Shown here: positions 51,468 through 58,476 of the stretch, one piece after another
Layout of the letters: each line of letters opens with the position of its first letter
Position numbering within the stretch: the stretch's first letter is position 1
Source: Streptomyces zhihengii
GTDB taxonomy: Bacteria > Actinomycetota > Actinomycetes > Streptomycetales > Streptomycetaceae
Assembly (NCBI RefSeq): GCF_016919245.1
Contig: NZ_JAFEJA010000002.1
Location: forward strand, 684,501-748,500
Reading direction: 5' to 3'
Length of the DNA: 64,000 nucleotides
Notes under the pieces: generated by a model
Databases searched by the model: none
Told to the model about the DNA's origin: nothing
What the model saw: only the letters and a program-made list of their open reading frames with translations
Made by a program: the position numbers and the translations under genes

Positions 51468-52604
51468 TAGTCTTCTGAGTCAGGAATTCTGTTCAGATGT
51501 ATAAGCTTGGTATGTGGCGCGTACTGGGCGGCCGAAGGCCGAGTTGATCCTGTCCGATGAGGAACGGGCTGCGCTCGAGGGATGGGTGCGACGTCGCTCC
51601 ACGCCGCAGGCGTGGGCTCTGCGGTGCCGGATCATCCTGGCTTGTGCGGAGGGTACTTCGAACAAGGACGTCGCGGCCCGGCTCGACTCGACTCCGCATG
51701 CTGTGGGCCGCTGGCGGGCGAGATTCGTCGAGCACCGGATCGCCGGCCTGGGCGACATGCCCCGCTCGGGCGGTCCCAGGTCGGTCACCGACGAACAGGT
51801 AGCCGCGCTCGTCGCCAAGACCCTGGAGTCCGCCCCGAAGAACGCGACGCACTGGTCGACACGGTCGATGGCGAGGCAGACGGGTCTGTCGCAGTCCACG
51901 GTGTCACGGGTCTGGCGGGCGTTCGGCCTGCAGCCGCACCGCTCGGAGACCTTCAAGCTGTCGACGGATCCGTACTTCGTCGACAAGGTCCACGATGTCG
52001 TCGGCCTCTACCTGGACCCGCCCGAGCGGGCCCTTGTCTTCTGCGTGGACGAGAAGTCACAGATCCAGGCCCTGGACCGCTCTCAGCCGGTGCTGCCGAT
52101 GATGCCCGGAGTGCCGCAACGCGTCACACACGACTATGTCCGCGCGGGCACCACCACCCTGTTCGCCGCCCTGGAGGTCGCCACCGGCAAGGTGATCGGT
52201 TCCCTGCACCGGCGCCACCGGGCTGAGGAGTTCAAGAAGTTCCTCATCAAGCTCGACAGTGAAGTGCCCGATGGTCTCGAGGTCCACTTGGTGCTGGACA
52301 ACTACGCCACCCACAAGACCCCGGCCATCAAGACCTGGCTGCTGGCCCACCCCCGGTTCCACCTGCACTTCACACCGACCGGGTCGTCCTGGCTCAACCT
52401 GGTGGAGCGATGGTTTGCCGAGCTGACGAACAAACAGATACGGCGAGGCGTCCACAAGACAGTCCAGGCTCTGGAGCAGGACATCCGGACCTGGATCGCA
52501 GCCTGGAACACCGACCCCAAGCCCTACGTCTGGACCAAGACCGCGGACGAGATCCTCGAACGCCTCGCCTCATATCTGAATAGAATTCCTGACTCAGAAG
52601 ACTA
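51468..52604 (+). mobile_element. IS630-family insertion sequence (1,133 bp plus TA target duplication)
   Basis: Terminal inverted repeats of 29 bp: 51470-51498 (starts GTCTTCTGAGTCAGGAATTC) and 52574-52602, matching at 28 of 29 positions. TA flanks both ends (51468-51469 and 52603-52604), the TA target duplication typical of IS630/Tc1. The single transposase gene fills the element and appears intact, so the element may be active. Right after the right TA comes a MITE-like element. Confidence 0.95.
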
Positions 52605-52605
52605 G
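51514..52605 (+). CDS. IS630-family transposase (DDE)
   Basis: A 363-residue IS630 transposase: an N-terminal HTH region (NKDVAARLDSTPHAVGRWRARFVEHRI and MARQTGLSQSTVSRVWRAFGL), then the DDE catalytic core: VFCVDEKSQIQALDRSQPVLP (first Asp), VHLVLDNYATHKTPAIKTWL (second Asp) and PTGSSWLNLVERWFAELTNKQIRRG (Glu). It has no frameshift, unlike many IS630 members. Start GTG 51514 (MARTGRPKAELIL); the frame is open throughout. The element's last codon is GAC, and the stop TAG at 52603-52605 is made by the duplicated TA plus the next base outside. Confidence 0.96.
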   Translation: MARTGRPKAELILSDEERAALEGWVRRRSTPQAWALRCRIILACAEGTSNKDVAARLDSTPHAVGRWRARFVEHRIAGLGDMPRSGGPRSVTDEQVAALVAKTLESAPKNATHWSTRSMARQTGLSQSTVSRVWRAFGLQPHRSETFKLSTDPYFVDKVHDVVGLYLDPPERALVFCVDEKSQIQALDRSQPVLPMMPGVPQRVTHDYVRAGTTTLFAALEVATGKVIGSLHRRHRAEEFKKFLIKLDSEVPDGLEVHLVLDNYATHKTPAIKTWLLAHPRFHLHFTPTGSSWLNLVERWFAELTNKQIRRGVHKTVQALEQDIRTWIAAWNTDPKPYVWTKTADEILERLASYLNRIPDSED

Positions 52606-52806
52606 GGCGTGTTGCGAAAGTCCCTCCTGGCCCGCGATGCCTGGCACGCTCTCCCCCAGCTACCGCTGGGAGGTACCCCCATGCCGCGTTGTCGGAGTCA
52701 TCCGAGTACGCCCGGTACGAGGATGATCCTCCGCCTTGCGATCGCACGCACCAGACGCCGCAGGCCCCGCCCTTCGGGCGGACGGAGCTACTTTCGCAAC
52801 ACGCCC
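52605..52806. mobile_element. MITE-like element, 202 bp
   Basis: Bounded by perfect 17-bp inverted repeats: GGGCGTGTTGCGAAAGT (52605-52621) and ACTTTCGCAACACGCCC (52790-52806). Contains internal hairpins (CCCAGCTACCGCTGGG near 52655) but no transposase frame. These ends resemble those of streptomycete IS5-like elements as I recall, so it is probably a non-autonomous derivative. No clean target duplication is visible (CTAG left of the left end across the IS630, CCAG at the right). The right repeat runs into the metallo-beta-lactamase-fold gene. Confidence 0.85.
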
Positions 52807-53531
52807 CAGTGGCCGGGCGCGGCGCCCACCGTGTCGCGGTCGGCCGGAGCCTCACCGGCCGCTTCCAGCAGCAGCCGGGTGGCGTCCTCGGTGACGGGGT
52901 CCCCGTGGCCGAAGCAGACCGTCGACGGCGCCAGTGAGGCGAGCCGGCGCACGGAGACCAGGACGGCCGCGCGGTCCACGTTGAACACGCCCGGCATCAC
53001 CCGGCCCACCCCGGCCACGCAGTCGCCCGTGAACAGCACACCGTGGTGCGGCAGATGGACGGCGATCGACCCGTCGGTGTGGCCGGGGGAGTGGACCACG
53101 CGGGCGCCGTCCCCGAAGTCCAGCGGCTCCCCGTCCTCCAGCTCCCGGTCCACCCGGGTCGGCGGGGCGGGCGGCACCGTCAGCCCGTGCTCGTACAGCG
53201 GGACCTCCCAGTCCAGCAGTACGGGCTCGGGCACCGGCGCCTCGCCGCGCACCACCGGCGCGTCGAGGCGGTGCGTCAGCACCTGGGCCCCGTGCCGGGC
53301 CGCCAGCTCACCGGCCGCGCCGACATGGTCGCGGTGGCAGTGCGTCAGCACGATCCGGCGGATCCGGGCGGGGTCGAGGCCCGCGCCCCGCATCGCCTCC
53401 TCCATCAGCGGGGCGGCGCCGTGGTGACCGGCGTCGACCAGCGTCAGGTCGTCCCCGTCACGCCACAGGTACGCCTGGCCGACGGGGAAGCGGAACATGT
53501 GGAGCTGCGGCAGCACACGGATGAAGTCCAT
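52788..53531 (-). CDS. Metallo-beta-lactamase-fold hydrolase, 3' end rewritten by a MITE
   Basis: A 247-residue MBL-fold protein: MDFIRVLPQLHMFRFPVGQAYLW, VDAGHHG, the metal motif LTHCHRDHVGAAG (HxHxDH, residues ~63-70), SPGHTDGSIAVHLPHHGVLFTGDCVAG (second His and bridging Asp) and CFGHGDPVTED (third His). Likely a zinc or iron hydrolase of unknown substrate. The last residues GVLRK and the TAG stop are encoded by the terminal inverted repeat of the MITE, so the natural C-terminus has been replaced. The catalytic core is intact, so the protein is probably still functional. Confidence 0.92.
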   Translation of the reverse strand: MDFIRVLPQLHMFRFPVGQAYLWRDGDDLTLVDAGHHGAAPLMEEAMRGAGLDPARIRRIVLTHCHRDHVGAAGELAARHGAQVLTHRLDAPVVRGEAPVPEPVLLDWEVPLYEHGLTVPPAPPTRVDRELEDGEPLDFGDGARVVHSPGHTDGSIAVHLPHHGVLFTGDCVAGVGRVMPGVFNVDRAAVLVSVRRLASLAPSTVCFGHGDPVTEDATRLLLEAAGEAPADRDTVGAAPGHWGVLRK

Positions 53532-53740
53532 GCCGCGACGCTACGCAACCGCCCCCGCCGGTGGCCCGGTTGTCCGCCCTCCGCGATCTTCGCCGAACGC
53601 TGAACGGGACCGCTGGGGCCCGGGCCGCCGCGACCGGGCGGGGCTGGCCGGGTGGCGGGGGCCTCCCGGGGCCGCCGCGTCCGAGCCCGCTCGGCCGCGG
53701 AGCCCCCGGGGCAGGACTGCCCGGACGCGCCGCCCCCGGG

Positions 53741-55105
53741 TCAGGCCCGCTTGGACGCGGCGTAGTTGGAGAGGAACAGCGCCTCGGCGACGGAGAGCCG
53801 CTCCAGCTCCTCGGGCGAGACGCTCTCGTTGACCGCGTGGATCTGCGCCTCCGGCTCGCTCAGCCCGATCAGCAGGATCTCCGCCTCCGGGTAGAGCGCG
53901 GCTAGGGTGTTGCACAGCGGGATCGAGCCGCCCATGCCGGACGCCTGCATCTCCTCACCCGGGTACGCCACGCGCATCGCCTCGGCCATCGACGTGTACG
54001 CCGGGCTCGTCACGTCCGCCTTGAACGCCTGCCCCTGGCCGACCTGTTCCAGCGAGACCCGCGCGTTCCACGGCGTGTGCTTCTCGATGTGCGCGAACAG
54101 CAGCTCGGTCGCCTCCGCCGCGTCCTGGCCGGGCGGCACCCGCAGGCTGATCTGGGCACGCGCCGTCGCCGGGATGGACGGCGTGGCGCCCGCCACGGGG
54201 TGGCAGTCGATCCCGATCACGGTGACCGCGGGGCGCGCCCAGATCCGGTCCGCGACCGTCCCGCCGCCGGGCAGCTCCACGTCCGGCAGGACCCGGGCGT
54301 CCCTGCGGAACTCCTCCTCCGGGTACTGGAGTCCGTCCCACTCGGCCCGCGCGGGCAGGCCGTCGATCACCGTCGAGCCGTCCTCGGCCCGCAGCGAGTC
54401 CAGCACGCGGATCAGCGCGGCCAGCGCGTCGGGGGCCGCCCCGCCGAACTGCCCGGAGTGGAGGTTGCCCTCCAGGGTGTCGATCCGCACCCGGATCATC
54501 GTCATCCCGCGCAGGGTGGCCGTCACCGTCGGCAGGCCCACCCGGAAGTTGCCGGTGTCGCCGATGACGATCGCGTCGGCCGTCAGCAGCTCCGGGTGCG
54601 CCTCCGCGTACCGCTCCAGACCGCCCGTGCCCTGCTCCTCCGAGCCCTCCACGATCATCTTGACCGTGACCGGGACACCGCCGTTCGCCCGGAGCGCGCG
54701 CAGCGCGAGCAGATGCATCACGAAGCCGCCCTTGCAGTCGGCCGCGCCCCTGCCGTACCAGCGGCCGTCGCGCTCCGTCAGTTCGAACGGCGGGCTGAGC
54801 CAGGCCGCCTCGTCCAGCATGGGCTGCACGTCGTAGTGGGCGTACAGCAGCACCGTCGGCGCCCCGGCCGGGCCGGGCAGCACGCCGTACACCGACTGGG
54901 AGCCGTCGGGGGTGTCCAGCAGGGCGACGTCCTCGAAGCCCTCCGCACGCAGGGCGCCGGCCACCCATTCGGCCGCCGCCTCGCACTCGCTGCGCGGGGC
55001 GACCGCCTCGTCCGCCACCGACTGGAAGGCCACCAGCTCCGTCAGCTCCGCCTTGGCGCGGGGCATGAGTGAGGCGACGGTCTCGGCGATCGGATGGGCG
55101 GTCAT
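53741..55105 (-). CDS. M20-family dipeptidase / metallopeptidase
   Basis: A 454-residue M20 peptidase: YAHYDVQPMLDEAAW (metal His and catalytic Asp, residues ~93-99), WYGRGAADCKGGFVMHLLAL (bridging Asp), IVEGSEEQGTGGLERY (catalytic Glu pair), AIVIGDTGNF (metal Asp) and a final metal His in SEPEAQIHAVNESV. A dimerisation lid lies between (RGMTMIRVRIDTLEGNLHSGQFGGAAPDALAAL). The CNDP/DapE-like layout suggests a cytoplasmic dipeptidase. ATG 55105 has AAGGAG 7 nt upstream; GTG 55111 overlaps it. Confidence 0.95.
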   Translation of the reverse strand: MTAHPIAETVASLMPRAKAELTELVAFQSVADEAVAPRSECEAAAEWVAGALRAEGFEDVALLDTPDGSQSVYGVLPGPAGAPTVLLYAHYDVQPMLDEAAWLSPPFELTERDGRWYGRGAADCKGGFVMHLLALRALRANGGVPVTVKMIVEGSEEQGTGGLERYAEAHPELLTADAIVIGDTGNFRVGLPTVTATLRGMTMIRVRIDTLEGNLHSGQFGGAAPDALAALIRVLDSLRAEDGSTVIDGLPARAEWDGLQYPEEEFRRDARVLPDVELPGGGTVADRIWARPAVTVIGIDCHPVAGATPSIPATARAQISLRVPPGQDAAEATELLFAHIEKHTPWNARVSLEQVGQGQAFKADVTSPAYTSMAEAMRVAYPGEEMQASGMGGSIPLCNTLAALYPEAEILLIGLSEPEAQIHAVNESVSPEELERLSVAEALFLSNYAASKRA

Positions 55106-55251
55106 GGGCACGCTCCTTGTGGGTGCGACGTTGTGCGTTGTGTGTACAGCGAATGTGTGGCCGATCCTCCCACAGCGGGCGGGAGAGGCCCGCGCCGTAG
55201 GATGCGTGCGAGAGCATGGGCCACAGGTCGGATCGGGAGCAGAAGGACATC

Positions 55252-56517
55252 GTGAGCAGCGAGAACGATGCCACCGGAGCAGAGGCGGCAGATGAGCTTG
55301 GCGACGAAGCGGTGTGGGACGTCGTCGTGGTCGGCGCAGGACCTGCCGGAGCGTCGGCTGCGTATGCGGCGGCGGTGAGCGGCCGCAGGGTGCTGCTCCT
55401 GGAGAAGTCGGGGCTGCCCCGGTACAAGACGTGCGGCGGTGGAATCATCGGGCCGTCCCGCGACAGCCTCCCCCCGGGCTTCGAACTGCCGTTGCAGGAC
55501 AAGGTCCACGCCGTGACGTTCACCCTGGGCGGCCGGATGGCGCGCACCCGCCGGTCCCGGCGGATGCTGTTCGGGCTGATCAACCGGCCCGAGTTCGACG
55601 CCCAGCTCGTCGAGCACGCGGAGAAGGCCGGCGCGGTGGTGCGCACCGGTGTCACGGTCTCCCGCGTGGAGCAGCACGGCCCCGCGGTCCCCGACCGCCG
55701 GACGGTCGCCGTCGTCCTGTCCCCGACCGGCTCGTCCGGCGAGGGGTCCGAGGAGACGGTCCTCGCCCGGGCGGTCGTCGGCGCCGACGGCAGCGCCAGC
55801 CGGATAGGCGCCCATGTGGGCGTGAAACTCGACCAGGTCGACCTCGGCCTGGAGGCGGAGATCCCGGTTCCGGAGACCGTCGCCGAGGACTGGGCGGGGC
55901 GGGTCCTGATCGACTGGGGCCCGATGCCCGGCAGTTACGGCTGGGTCTTCCCCAAGGGCCGGACGCTGACGGTCGGCGTCATCTCCGCACGCGGCGAGGG
56001 CGCGGCCACCAAGCGGTACCTGGAGGACTTCATCGCCCGTCTGGGCCTGGCCGGCTTCGAACCGGCCGTCTCCTCGGGCCATCTGACCCGCTGCCGCAGC
56101 GAGGACTCGCCGCTCTCCCGCGGCCGGGTCCTGGTCTGCGGCGACGCGGCCGGGCTGCTGGAGCCGTGGACGAGGGAGGGCATCTCGTTCGCCCTGCGCT
56201 CGGGCCGGCTCGCGGGGGAGTGGGCGGTGCGCGTCGCGGAGTCGCACGACGCGGTGGACGCCCGCAGGCAGGCGCTCAACTACGCCTTCGCCATCAAGGC
56301 GGGGCTGGGCGTCGAGATGGCCGTCGGCCGGCGGATGCTCACGGTGTTCGAACGCCGCCCGGGGCTGCTCCACGCGGTCCTCACCGGTTTCCGTCCCGCC
56401 TGGAACGTCTTCGCGGACATCACCCGCGGCTCGACGACCCTCGCCGGGATGGTGCGGACGCATCCGCTGGCGCGCCGGGCGCTCGACATCCTGGACAAGC
56501 GGGCGGCGTCCTCCTAG
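55252..56517 (+). CDS. Geranylgeranyl reductase-family FAD-dependent oxidoreductase
   Basis: A 421-residue flavoprotein: the Rossmann loop WDVVVVGAGPAGASAAYAAAVSGRRVLLLEKSGLPRYKTCGGG (FAD binding with the family's KxCGG), substrate-site INRPEFDAQLVEHAEKAGA, AVVGADGSASRIG (DG motif), and the second FAD motif RVLVCGDAAGLLEPWTREGISFALRSGRLAGEWA. Family members reduce isoprenoid double bonds in chlorophyll, archaeal lipids or menaquinone tails. The menaquinone-type role is plausible in an actinomycete. GTG 55252 has AAGGA 5 nt upstream. It diverges from the dipeptidase gene. Confidence 0.93.
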   Translation: MSSENDATGAEAADELGDEAVWDVVVVGAGPAGASAAYAAAVSGRRVLLLEKSGLPRYKTCGGGIIGPSRDSLPPGFELPLQDKVHAVTFTLGGRMARTRRSRRMLFGLINRPEFDAQLVEHAEKAGAVVRTGVTVSRVEQHGPAVPDRRTVAVVLSPTGSSGEGSEETVLARAVVGADGSASRIGAHVGVKLDQVDLGLEAEIPVPETVAEDWAGRVLIDWGPMPGSYGWVFPKGRTLTVGVISARGEGAATKRYLEDFIARLGLAGFEPAVSSGHLTRCRSEDSPLSRGRVLVCGDAAGLLEPWTREGISFALRSGRLAGEWAVRVAESHDAVDARRQALNYAFAIKAGLGVEMAVGRRMLTVFERRPGLLHAVLTGFRPAWNVFADITRGSTTLAGMVRTHPLARRALDILDKRAASS

Positions 56518-56537
56518 CCGGCGGGCCCGCACACATC

Positions 56538-56586
56538 GAACAGGGGCCGGTCCCGGGCGCACGTCGCCCGGGACCGGCCCCTGTTC
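56538..56586. terminator. Bidirectional terminator, 22-bp perfect stem
   Basis: 56538-56559 (starts GAACAGGGGCCGGTCCC) is the exact reverse complement of 56565-56586, loop CACGT. It lies 20 bp after the reductase stop. Confidence 0.9.
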
Positions 56587-56640
56587 GGCTTCCGGGCGGG
56601 TGTGCGGGGGCTCGGCTGGAGGCGGGTGCTCGGTGGTGGG

Positions 56641-56755
56641 GTGGGTGCGCGGTGGGTGGGCGCGGTGGGTTGGGACGCGGGTGGGTGCGCGGTGGGTTGG
56701 GACGCGGGTGGGTGCGCGGTGGGTGGGCGCGGTGGGTTGGGACGCGGGTGCGCGG
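56641..56755. repeat. G-rich tandem repeat of GGGTGCGCGGTGGGT-type units
   Basis: Three copies of a block running GGGTGCGCGGTGGGT ... TTGGGACGCGGGT. The first and third include an extra GGGCGCGGT insert; the middle one lacks it. Many GGG runs separated by 1-8 bases give it quadruplex potential on the plus strand. It directly abuts the stop codon of the deazaflavin-dependent oxidoreductase gene (minus strand). Confidence 0.85.
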
Positions 56756-57271
56756 TCAGCCGGTGAGGGTGATACGGAAGACGGGGTGGTCGGGGGCGGC
56801 GGTCAGCAGCTCCTCGTCCGAGGAGGCCGCCGTCACGCCCTGGAAGTACTGGTTGACCTCCCAGCCCCACTTCTCCAGGTAGGCGCGCAGGACGGCGGGC
56901 TTCTCCGCGTCCGGGATCTCCGTGGCGGTGAACGTCCTCACCTTCCGCCCGACCCGGAGCTCGCCGCCGCCCGCCGCGCGCATGTTGCGCACCCACTGGG
57001 AGTGGCCGCGCGCGGAGACCAGGTAGCGGGTGCCCTCGTGGACGTGCTGGTTCACGGGGACGCGCTGCATCGTTCCGCTCCTGCGTCCGCGGACGGACAT
57101 CTCCGCCGTGCCGAGCAGGCTGACGCCGTGGCGTGCCAGCCAGCCGACGAACCGGTTGAACCGCACGTTGAGGGCGCTGCCCCGGAGGTAGTACGGGGGC
57201 GGCTTCAGGGTGTTCCGGGCCTCGTTCCGGGTGTTCGGCGCCTGCTTCGGGGAGGGCTGGGTCTGCGGCAT
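56756..57271 (-). CDS. F420/deazaflavin-dependent nitroreductase-family protein (DDN-like)
   Basis: A 171-residue protein of the DUF385/deazaflavin-dependent oxidoreductase family: NVRFNRFVGWLARHGVSLLGTAEMSVRGRRSGTMQRVPVNQHVHEGTRYLVSARGHSQWVRNMRAAGGGELRVGRKVRTFTATEI. The R-x-S-G-x-x-R-x-V-P-V motif and the G-x-x-x-W-V-x-N segment form the F420 and substrate site in DDN/FDORs. It would use reduced F420 to reduce quinones or other substrates. ATG 57271 has AAGGGA 7 nt upstream. It diverges from a TetR gene whose operators fill the intergenic region. Confidence 0.92.
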   Translation of the reverse strand: MPQTQPSPKQAPNTRNEARNTLKPPPYYLRGSALNVRFNRFVGWLARHGVSLLGTAEMSVRGRRSGTMQRVPVNQHVHEGTRYLVSARGHSQWVRNMRAAGGGELRVGRKVRTFTATEIPDAEKPAVLRAYLEKWGWEVNQYFQGVTAASSDEELLTAAPDHPVFRITLTG

Positions 57272-57339
57272 CGGAAGTCCCTTGTCGGTCGGTCGGCGGT
57301 GGGAACGGTGGTCGGCCGGTGGTCGGCATGGCCCGGTTT

Positions 57340-57356
57340 CGAGAGCACTGCTCTCG
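57340..57356. promoter_or_regulatory. TetR operator 1
   Basis: CGAGAGCACTGCTCTCG, a perfect 17-bp palindrome, 69 bp before the deazaflavin-dependent oxidoreductase start, in the divergent region it shares with a TetR regulator. The core GAGCA(C/G)TGCTC recurs twice more. Confidence 0.85.
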
Positions 57357-57393
57357 CTTGAGATCAGTGTGCACGGATCGGTGCACCAAAGCA

Positions 57394-57406
57394 AGAGCAC
57401 TGCTCT
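57394..57406. promoter_or_regulatory. TetR operator 2
   Basis: AGAGCACTGCTCT, a perfect 13-bp palindrome with the same core as the site at 57340. Its right half forms the first unit of the 19-bp array. Confidence 0.8.
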
Positions 57407-57570
57407 CTGTTTTGTGTGCCGCTCTCGACGTGTGGCACCGCTCTCCGTGTGTCACGCCGCTCTCGATGTGCGGTGCCGCTCTCCCCGCGCCGCGCCGCTC
57501 CCGGAGCAGAGCAGTGCTCCGTTTGCAGTGCGATGATCTGTTTGAAGTGCGGTGCTCCGGCGCGTGGCAG
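57400..57570. repeat. 19-bp tandem array, nine units, in the divergent promoter
   Basis: Units begin exactly every 19 bp at 57400, 57419, 57438, 57457, 57476, 57495, 57514, 57533 and 57552. Most open (C/G)(C/T)GCTC(T/C)C, the half-site of the GAGCA-TGCTC operator; the second half often reads GTGTG or GTGCG. Unit 8 is the most diverged (ATGATCTG). The array ends 10 bp before the TetR start codon. No frame through it looks coding. Confidence 0.85.
57509..57519. promoter_or_regulatory. TetR operator 3
   Basis: GAGCAGTGCTC, an 11-bp palindrome, 62 bp before the TetR start. It spans the junction of units 6 and 7 of the 19-bp array, where unit 6 supplies a left half-site. Confidence 0.7.
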
Positions 57571-57580
57571 ACTGACCCGC

Positions 57581-58333
57581 ATGACAAGCGTGCGCGGGGC
57601 CAGGGAACGGGCCCGGATCGAAGTCACCGCGGCCATCAAGGAGGAGGCCCGCCGCCGGCTCGCCGCCGAGGGCGCCGCGAAACTGTCGCTGCGCGCCGTC
57701 GCCCGCGAGCTCGGCATGGTCTCCTCAGCGCTCTACCGCTACTTCCCGAGCCGCGACGAACTGCTGACGGCCCTGATCATCGACGCCTACGACGCCGTGG
57801 GCGCCGCCGCCGAGGCGGCCGCGGCCCGCCCCGGCAGCGCCACCACCCCCAGCGGGGAGAAGCCGGTCCCGCACGGTGCCCACTTCCTGCGCTGGACGGC
57901 CGTCTGCGCCGCCGTCCGCGCCTGGGCCCTCGCCCACCCCCACGAGTACGCCCTGATCTACGGCTCGCCCGTGCCCGGTTACAGCGCGCCCAAGGACACC
58001 GTGGGCCCGGCCTCCCGGGTCGGACTGGTCCTCGTCGGCATCGCGCGCGACGCCTTTCTCGCCGAGGGCCTCGCCGTCCCGCCGCTGGGCGGCCGCATGA
58101 CGGCGGAGGCCCGGCGCATCGCCGACGACGTCGCGCCCGATCTGCCGCCGCCGGTGGTGGCGGCGCTCGTCGCCGCGTGGGCGCAGCTCTTCGGGCTGCT
58201 CTCGTTCGAGTTGTTCGGACAGTTCGAGCGGGTCGTGGAGGAGCGTGACGTCTTCTTCGGCCACGCGACGGCCCGCCTCGCCGCCGAGGTGGGCCTGCGC
58301 CCGCCGCCCGCCGCCGCCCGGCCCTGGGGGTAG
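57581..58333 (+). CDS. TetR-family transcriptional regulator
   Basis: A 250-residue TetR protein: HTH at residues ~12-58 (ARIEVTAAIKEEARRRLAAEGAAKLSLRAVARELGMVSSALYRYFPSRDELLTALI), then a TetR_C_13-like C-terminal domain (FLRWTAVCAAVRAWALAHPHEYALIYGSPVPGYSAPKDT, AALVAAWAQLFGLLSFELFGQF). The GSPVPGYSAP string is a hallmark of this sub-family. ATG 57581 is used; no strong ribosome site is seen. It should bind the repeated GAGCA-TGCTC palindromes upstream and control itself and the divergent F420-dependent enzyme. Confidence 0.94.
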   Translation: MTSVRGARERARIEVTAAIKEEARRRLAAEGAAKLSLRAVARELGMVSSALYRYFPSRDELLTALIIDAYDAVGAAAEAAAARPGSATTPSGEKPVPHGAHFLRWTAVCAAVRAWALAHPHEYALIYGSPVPGYSAPKDTVGPASRVGLVLVGIARDAFLAEGLAVPPLGGRMTAEARRIADDVAPDLPPPVVAALVAAWAQLFGLLSFELFGQFERVVEERDVFFGHATARLAAEVGLRPPPAAARPWG

Positions 58334-58396
58334 GCGCCCGCCCCGCGGACGGGCGCCCGCGCGAAGCCCCGGCGGAAACATGCAGGCCCCGCGCCC

Positions 58397-58420
58397 CGCG
58401 TACTTCCCGGGGAGTACGCG
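58397..58420. promoter_or_regulatory. 24-bp near-perfect palindrome before the two-component operon
   Basis: The sequence opens CGCGTACTTCCC and closes GGGGAGTACGCG, with one mismatched pair. It lies 57 bp before the sensor kinase start. The half-site GAGTACG also occurs in the palindrome at 60861, upstream of the SCO4225-like gene, so both may be targets of the NarL-type regulator. Confidence 0.6.
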
Positions 58421-58476
58421 CGACCGCCCCGGCGGGGTGACGCGCGCGGGCCGGGGGCCGGTCTAGCGTGGCCGGT

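Noticed and set aside
57400..57570. Possible CRISPR or coding repeat in the TetR promoter
   Set aside because: A 19-bp unit with no spacers, not divisible by three, and no conserved frame.
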